Origin: Xestospongia bergquistia
Lineage: Eukaryota > Porifera > Demospongiae > Haplosclerida > Petrosiidae
Length of the DNA: 64,000 nucleotides
Assembly: GCA_963965975.1 (NCBI GenBank)
Contig: OZ014422.1
Coordinates: forward strand, 1,364,001 to 1,428,000
Direction of reading: 5' to 3'
Position 1 is the stretch's first letter; every line of letters starts with the position of its first letter. Below the pieces are notes generated by a model. That model had not been told where the DNA came from. It was given only the letters and a program-made list of their open reading frames with translations, and did no database searches. This document shows, piece after piece, positions 54,101 to 64,000 of the stretch. Position numbers and translations under genes: made by a program.

Positions 54101-55090
54101 GTGCATAATCAGAGTGGTTCTTCCTCTTCAATAAGTAGAGTGTAAACATGTCTTCCTCTTCAATTAGTAGAGTGTAAACATGAGACACCAATAACAAGTA
54201 AATGTGTTGGACAGGTGGCAGTAGTTATGATAAACTCAGAAATTAGACTGTATCTAGTAGACTAATTGTCTATGTTAGTTGATGTCCATTGTATGTAGTC
54301 AATGTGTTGTTGGTTATTCCATTATACAACTTATGTCAGCCCTTAATCTTTTAAATTCAGTATTTATCTTCAGTTGTAGTTGTTCTACTCACTCAATAAA
54401 AGGTCAGTCCATCACTTTTAAGTTACCATAGTAGCAGTTGGTTTCCTCATGTCAGATTGTCATTGATCTTAGCATGTGTCCTAATGTGTTAATGACCATT
54501 CTGATACACTGATGACAACATGACAAATTTAGGATTTGAGTGTTAACTTGAAACATTGTGACTGTCTTACTTAGTGACTAATACAAGTAGACACACTTTG
54601 TGTTTATGAAAACTTGTGATTTAGTACTACATTACATTCTTCCAAATTTTGTTGATTGTTTTAGAGCTAAAGGATTTTGTTTAATTTATTTTTTGATAAT
54701 AATAATTCATAAGAAATTTTGCATTGCGCCAAAAAACTTGTGAAATTACTTCCCTCCAATATTTCCTGATAATACAATATACATAAACTTGTTACCATAA
54801 CAACTGGCAAAAGAATTAATATACTTAACAAAAATGTTACATGAAGCCTTAGACAGTGGTTTCTTGATATTTTGGAGTCTTCTTAATTGATGTTTCATGT
54901 GTTACCTAAACCAAAGATAGATTGTCCTAAACCATCAGACATAAATTATAAAGCAGGTGCTGTAATGAATATTATTATAACCTGCCTGATAAGTAATTAT
55001 TTAATAATTACTCATAACATTATATTATTATGCATATAATTAATAGACTGATACTATTTATAGAACACAGCTGATTATACTAGACTGATA

Positions 55091-59090
<4,000 letters not shown>

Positions 59091-59980
59091 AACTTTACTT
59101 TTGTCTGATGGTAGTGTACGTGTTCGATGACGTAATCATATCGAACGGCTATCGCTAGCGATACGCTAATTAAATACTCGAGCGTAACGACAATGCAATT
59201 TTTATGTTATAAATTCGTGCACGTAGAAAGTACTCGATACAATATCGATTCTACAACCAAGAAATGTTTTGGTATGGAAACGTTATTGTACAAAATACGT
59301 CATTGGAACATTTTATAATGAGTATATAATGACCAAGAAAGACCTAGAAGGTAGCATAAAACTCTTGTTTATGTAGGAAATGTTATAGAAATTGTTGTAT
59401 CTGAGGTATGTGAATATTTTTATATTACAATTTTTCAATTATTCTCTATCATAGGGGACATATCAATATGGTATCGTGATTGGTTGCTACATGACAACTG
59501 ACATTAGAGGTCTTTCTTTTAAATTAATTCGTTGTCTATGATTTCACCATCTGGAGCATTGTTGGGGTAATTGTAATTAGCTGTAATCATTACATCATTT
59601 ATAAAAATTGTAATTGTAATTGCAATTGTATACCTGTAATTGAGAAGTAGTTGGATGGCTAAGCTACTATACAATAAATCTAAAGGGTTGTCGCAACATG
59701 TAATGTACACATGACCATAATTATTATGGCAAGAAAGCTGAGAAGTCTGCTATTTTCGAGCACTTGTATAGGGTACTGATAATAGCTATTGTAATTGTGT
59801 GTAATTGCTATCAATTTTTTGTTGTAATTGCTGTGTAAGGTGTAATTGGTAATTGAAATTGAAATTGGGTGATCAAAAACAGAAGTAATGGTAATTGTAA
59901 TCAATTACTTTTTTTATGGTAATTGCCACAACACTGATCTGGAGAAGAGTTGACAAACGAATTTGATTGTCCTCTATCTA
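59091..59980. other. Gap upstream of SLC26 with TAATTGTAATTG-rich sequence
   Basis: 59091-59500 is the SLC26 5' flank, with a cluster of CG-containing sites (about 59115-59240). 59555-59920 is dense in AATTGTAATTG strings in both orientations, probably a decayed repeat element. Confidence 0.5.
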
Positions 59981-60181
59981 ATGGAATTGGAAGACAAACT
60001 TGAAACTTTTCTCTCTTCAAGAATTAATCATATTGTCAATATAGTACATGAATGTACTGAAACATGTGTCTTCACAGACAGTACAGAACTACAGACAATA
60101 GAAAGAGAAGAAACTCCTAGGTTGGTATTAATTTATGATAATGACAATTGTAATAACATTTATTTATTAAATATTCATTAA
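59981..60181 (+). CDS. Small open frame of unknown function
   Basis: 66 codons from ATG 59981 (MELEDKLETFLSSRINHIVN ...) with a stop at about 60179-60181. The first 47 codons have balanced, coding-like composition, and the rest is AT-rich. A weak donor (CTAG/GTTGGT, about 60120) suggests that the first part may instead be a first exon. It lies about 310 bp from the 3' end of the coiled-coil gene and on the opposite strand. No family was recognised. Confidence 0.3.
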   Translation: MELEDKLETFLSSRINHIVNIVHECTETCVFTDSTELQTIEREETPRLVLIYDNDNCNNIYLLNIH

Positions 60182-60490
60182 ATATATATGCTATGAAAAA
60201 ATCAATTTAGTTATAATAACTATAAAAAGAAAAATAAATGATTATAAATCATTTCTACATACAGCGTCTTTCTACTATGTAGTTTCTTTCCTAATAATTA
60301 CATCAACGAAAACAAAGCAGTACGTTATGGTTCTTGATAGAAACGATGCACGTATTGTTATTGTTAAGCGTCAATGTAACATTCTATTACTGAAAGGCTG
60401 ATTGACACAGCAGTAGTTAACGTTTTGTTAACTTACATAACACAACGTATTTCAATTCACACATGCAAACATACGCATGCTAAATTTCTT

Positions 60491-61860
60491 ACCAGAAGTG
60501 CTCATGTGCTTTGCTATAGCTATCCAAGTATTCTCCTTTTTTAGACTGACTTTAAACAAACACAGGTACTCCTGCACTTTGGAAATAAGTTGTTCTCTTA
60601 TGGTGTCCTCTTCTGATTGGATTTTGTATAGTAGATCACTGTGTTGTAACTAAATAATACTGAAAAAGACAAGTATTTAGTAGAAGAGTGGACACATGGA
60701 TGAATGTTTCATGTCATCACTTTTATCTTTATCAATGTGAATTTTATACTATAACTATTCTCAGTATTAAATTATCACATTGTAAACCCATAGCATTAAA
60801 TCTTAGAATAATTAATAATACATAATGTCTATTATTAGCAGATTATAATAGTAATATTAATTTTACTGCTTACTTGCAATTCCCTTTTCTGCCAAAGTAA
60901 TTTGGACAATGTTTGTGACATTGCAGACTCCTCCACCTATAATTATAATAATAAATAAAGAGCTACTAACTTATGTTATAATTTGTCATACAATTAACTC
61001 TTCTTCTGATTGGTGATTTTCTCTTGATTCATATAGCCGTAATTCTTTCTGCAGAACACACATAGAAACAGTATCATCATATATACTAAAATATACTTTA
61101 TATGACTCTATTTGCTCAGCTTCTTTCTGAATGAGATCTTTAAGAGTTGTACCAATAGCTTTTAATTCCTAAAACAACAACATCAATATAATTAAATGAG
61201 ATAATGAACAGGGGTTAGACACAACCACTCACTTCATTCTCTGCCTGCAATGTTGCTGTCATTAAGATAAGAGTCTTCATAAACTCTAAGTGGATATAAT
61301 ATATTATGTATTAAAAGAACATAAAGTGTTTTCTCTCTTTCTCTCCTTTCAAGTTCATCACTCTCTCTGTCTCTCTCCTTAAGCTTGTCATACCTTGCTC
61401 ATCTCCTAGTTTTGATGCAGACAATTGCTCATATAATTTTTTCTAAAGAATCAAGAGAAGTTAAAAAATTGATCTGATCATATAAAATTGAATTGATAAT
61501 ACAAACATTGAATTGATATCAAGAGTAATGAAGGAGCCTGAGTGTCTTCAAATATTTTTAAATTATGTGTGTTAGTAATACAATATTGTTATGATATCTT
61601 ATCACTTACTCTTCTTCGTAGTTCAGTCACAACACGTTGTAACTCCCAACAATAGTCATCTCTCTATTAATAATACAATAGAATAGTAAATGACACAAAC
61701 AAATTAAGATATAGTATCCAGATCATCTTTAACCATCACTTCATTATAATAATGTATATTTAATAAACAGATACTCTATAGGCATTAGTCGCTTAGTTAA
61801 GTGTGTTGTACCTCATCATATTTCCCTCTGGTGAATGAACTTTGGTGTGTAATTTCTCTA
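60491..61860 (-). CDS. Coiled-coil protein of unknown family, possibly 5'-truncated
   Basis: Small minus-strand exons with consistent splice sites read, in order: THQSSFTRGKYDE (about 61810-61855), RDDYCWELQRVVTELRR (about 61615-61664), KLYEQLSASKLGDEQ (about 61395-61443), FMKTLILMTATLQAENE (about 61233-61282), ELKAIGTTLKDLIQKEAEQI (about 61100-61169), KELRLYESRENHQSEEEL (about 60990-61050), VEESAMSQTLSKLLWQKREL (about 60872-60938) and QHSDLLYKIQSEEDTIREQL ... KAHEHFW (about 60490-60650), with an in-frame TAA or a donor at 60491. The composition (Glu, Lys, Leu heptads) indicates coiled coil along most of the length. No start codon is evident. The 5' side runs into the inverted repeats that bound the segmental duplication, so the gene may have been cut there. 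It was not recognised as any named protein. Confidence 0.6.
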
Positions 61861-61920
61861 AAATATCACTTGAGTCTTGTCAGTTCAGCAGTAACCTCTC
61901 TAATGAAAAGTAATTAATAT

Positions 61921-62032
61921 CCATATTAGGAGACATCCCAGAATGTCTAATAAAATTAATTTATTTTGTGGTTAATTATATATAATTAACCACAAATATA
62001 AATTAATGGGATTAGACATTCTCCTAATATGG
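61921..62032. repeat. Nested inverted repeats at the edge of the segmental duplication, copy 2
   Basis: CCATATTAGGAGACAT...GAATGTCTAAT (61921-61951) is inverted as ATTAGACATTCTCCTAATAT GG (62011-62032). Between them, TTGTGGTTAATTATA and TATAATTAACCACAA form an inner palindrome. This foldback structure marks the breakpoint. Confidence 0.8.
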
Positions 62033-64000
62033 ATATTACGTCTTCCAACTTTATTATCAGAATTCAAACTAACTTACCTCAAAACACAAAGTCTTCTGTT
62101 ACAAAAAGCAACAATGACAGGGAATTTTTAAGATCACCTATAACAACTTAGACAAGAACAATATTTGCCCAGCAGAATGAGCATGACACGATTACCAGTT
62201 ACTGAATAAAAAAAAAATTGTATGCAAAGACCAGATGTCCTCATGATTTTTATTGGGTATACTGAAGTATATTGATCATTTGACATAGCCACATGCTCTA
62301 AAAACATCTGGTATTTGTACTTTTGAAATCTATACTATTACTATGCAACTCTTACTTATTGAATGGTGTAGTTATATGTATTATATTCAAGATGACTCAA
62401 TCATTTCAAATTATACCAAAATGAGATATACCAAAATGAGAAATAATTACTTGATTACAATAAAGCTATCATTAATAGATGCCTCTTCAATAATATGTTG
62501 TTAAGGCTGAAAAAATTTTTCATGCATTCGTTCATATTCCCAATGTTGTATTTTGCCATCCTTGGATACATCAGCATCTTTGAAGAAGAGGTCAACCATT
62601 TCATTACTCATGTGGGCAATTGTCTTCATGAAATGACTCATTTCTTCATAAGTAATGACTCCGCTACTGTCAGTATCCACTACATCAAAAACAAGATTGG
62701 CATAATCATTTACTCGCTTTTTATAGTCACGTTTTTCAAGCAACTTTTTCATGTTATCAGCAAACTCGTCTTTGTTAACTGGTTTTCCTCCGTCTCCTAA
62801 TCCACAACCCCAAATATTATAGATTATCTTGTAATAACGATCTATGGCATCTCCAGTTGCCTTTTTATGCATAACAAAACTCTCTGCAAGTAGTTTTAGA
62901 TCCTTATCAGTGATAAAACCACTCTTGTCTACATCCAATTGCTCAAAGCGTGTCTTCATTCTATCTGTAAAAGACATTGTTTCAAAATTAGCAATGCAGG
63001 TAAAGAGACAACAAATTTGTCATCAACAGTACTGGCAATATTTTTGGTCAACTTTTATAGACATTTGTAACAGGAAGTAATTGGATCTACTGATAAATGG
63101 TAATACTATTTACACTCTCATTCTAGTGTATAATCAGAGTGGTTCTTCCTCTAGAGTGTAAACATGTCTTCCCCTTCAATGAGTAGAGTGTAAACATGAG
63201 ACAGAAATAACAAGTAAATGTGTTGGACAGGTGGCAGTAGTTATGATAAACTCAGAAATTAGACTGTATCTAGTAGACTAATTGTCTATGGTAGTTGATA
63301 TCCATTGTATGTAGTCAATGTGTTGTTGGTTATTCCATTATACAACTTATGTCAGCCCTTAATCTTTTAAATTCAGTATTTATCTTCAGTTGTAGTTTTT
63401 CTACTCGCTCAATAAAAGGTCACTCCATCACTTTTAAGTTACCATAATAGCAGTTGTTTTCCTCATGTCACATTGTCAATGACCTTAGCGTCTGTCCTAA
63501 TGTGTTACTGACCATTGTAGTACACCAATACTTAATGTTATGTGTTTATCAATAATTCATAAGAATATTTTACATTCCACCAAAGATTTGGTGGATTTTT
63601 CAAATTTGTCAAATTACTTCCCTCCAATATTTCCTGATATACAATATATATAAACTCGTTACCATAACAACTGGCAAAAGGATTAATATACTTGTCATAC
63701 TAGTACATTAGAAATCTTATAGGAAGCCTTAGACAGTGGTTTCTTGGTGTTCTGGAGTCTTCTTAATTGATGTTTCATGTGTTACCTAAACCAAAGATAG
63801 ATTGTCCTAAACCATCAGACATAAATTATAAAGCAGGTGCTGTAATGAATATTGTTATAACCTGATAAGTAATTATTTAATGCTCATAACACTTATTAAT
63901 ATACAATAATTAATAGACTGATACTATTTATAGAACACAGCTGAATATACTGACTGATACTATTTATAGAACACAGCTGATTTACCAGACTGATACTATT
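62008..64000. repeat. Segmental duplication, copy 2 (runs off the window)
   Basis: Same orientation as 52531-55093. It includes the second EF-hand gene and the downstream sequence through the ACTGATACTATTTATAGAAC tandem units. At 63996-63998 it reaches the position equivalent to the SLC26 stop codon (CTA on the plus strand). Confidence 0.9.
62501..62977 (-). CDS. Four-EF-hand calcium-binding protein, copy 2 (intronless)
   Basis: 158 residues, nearly identical to the copy at 52863-53339. Differences include H to Y before NIWGCG, F to L and P to R in the LFEKPDYKRR region (here LLEKRDYKKR), D to N after HMS, and I to V in the fourth EF-hand. All three intact EF loops are unchanged in ligand residues, apart from DIS to DVS just at the edge of the fourth loop. 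The changes are few and mostly mild, so both copies look functional. It is probably a soluble calcium buffer or sensor. Confidence 0.85.
   Translation of the reverse strand: MSFTDRMKTRFEQLDVDKSGFITDKDLKLLAESFVMHKKATGDAIDRYYKIIYNIWGCGLGDGGKPVNKDEFADNMKKLLEKRDYKKRVNDYANLVFDVVDTDSSGVITYEEMSHFMKTIAHMSNEMVDLFFKDADVSKDGKIQHWEYERMHEKFFQP

Overview
The window looks like nuclear DNA of an early-branching animal, most likely a demosponge such as Amphimedon. It is AT-rich and gene-dense, with very short spliceosomal introns (many about 40-70 bp with GTAAGT-like donors). It carries animal-specific genes (USP7, LAMTOR3, PDPK1, a WIPI2-like protein, a SANS/ANKS4B-like protein, HAPSTR1) and many microsatellites and minisatellites. 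The species is inferred. No tRNA, rRNA, CRISPR array or bacterial operon was seen.

Layout. 1-7.6 kb holds a local tandem duplication, a partial gene, a single-pass receptor-like gene (minus) and two two-membrane-segment CD225/dispanin-like genes facing each other. 7.9-16.6 kb holds the autophagy beta-propeller WIPI2 and translation release factor eRF3, both minus. 17.4-23.2 kb holds HAPSTR1 (plus) and a SANS-like ankyrin/SAM scaffold (plus), separated by a 3.6 kb repeat-bearing gap. 23.6-38 kb holds USP7 (minus), LAMTOR3 (minus) and PDPK1 (plus). LAMTOR3 and PDPK1 are head to head with start codons about 120 bp apart. 38.2-46 kb holds a decayed Ulp1-like protease fragment and a tandem array of flavin monooxygenases: two intact intronless copies and one pseudogene. 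46.3-52.2 kb holds eIF3B (minus), with a hAT-like element in one intron. 52.5-64 kb holds a segmental duplication containing an EF-hand gene. Between its two copies lie an SLC26 anion transporter and a coiled-coil gene that I could not identify.

The genes do not form one pathway. Several act in translation (eRF3, eIF3B), PI3K/mTOR/autophagy signalling (PDPK1, LAMTOR3, WIPI2) and ubiquitin or stress control (USP7, HAPSTR1). Several are linked on human 16p13/7p22/17q, which suggests a block of very old animal synteny. The most notable observations are this synteny, the receptor with two related ectodomains and an NPxY-like tail, the FMO array with signs of gene conversion, the hAT element that keeps a dimerisation-domain remnant, and the 9.5 kb-spaced duplication. 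The duplication predicts a second SLC26 gene starting at the very end of the window. Exon borders were read by eye from splice consensus and homology, so single exons may be off.
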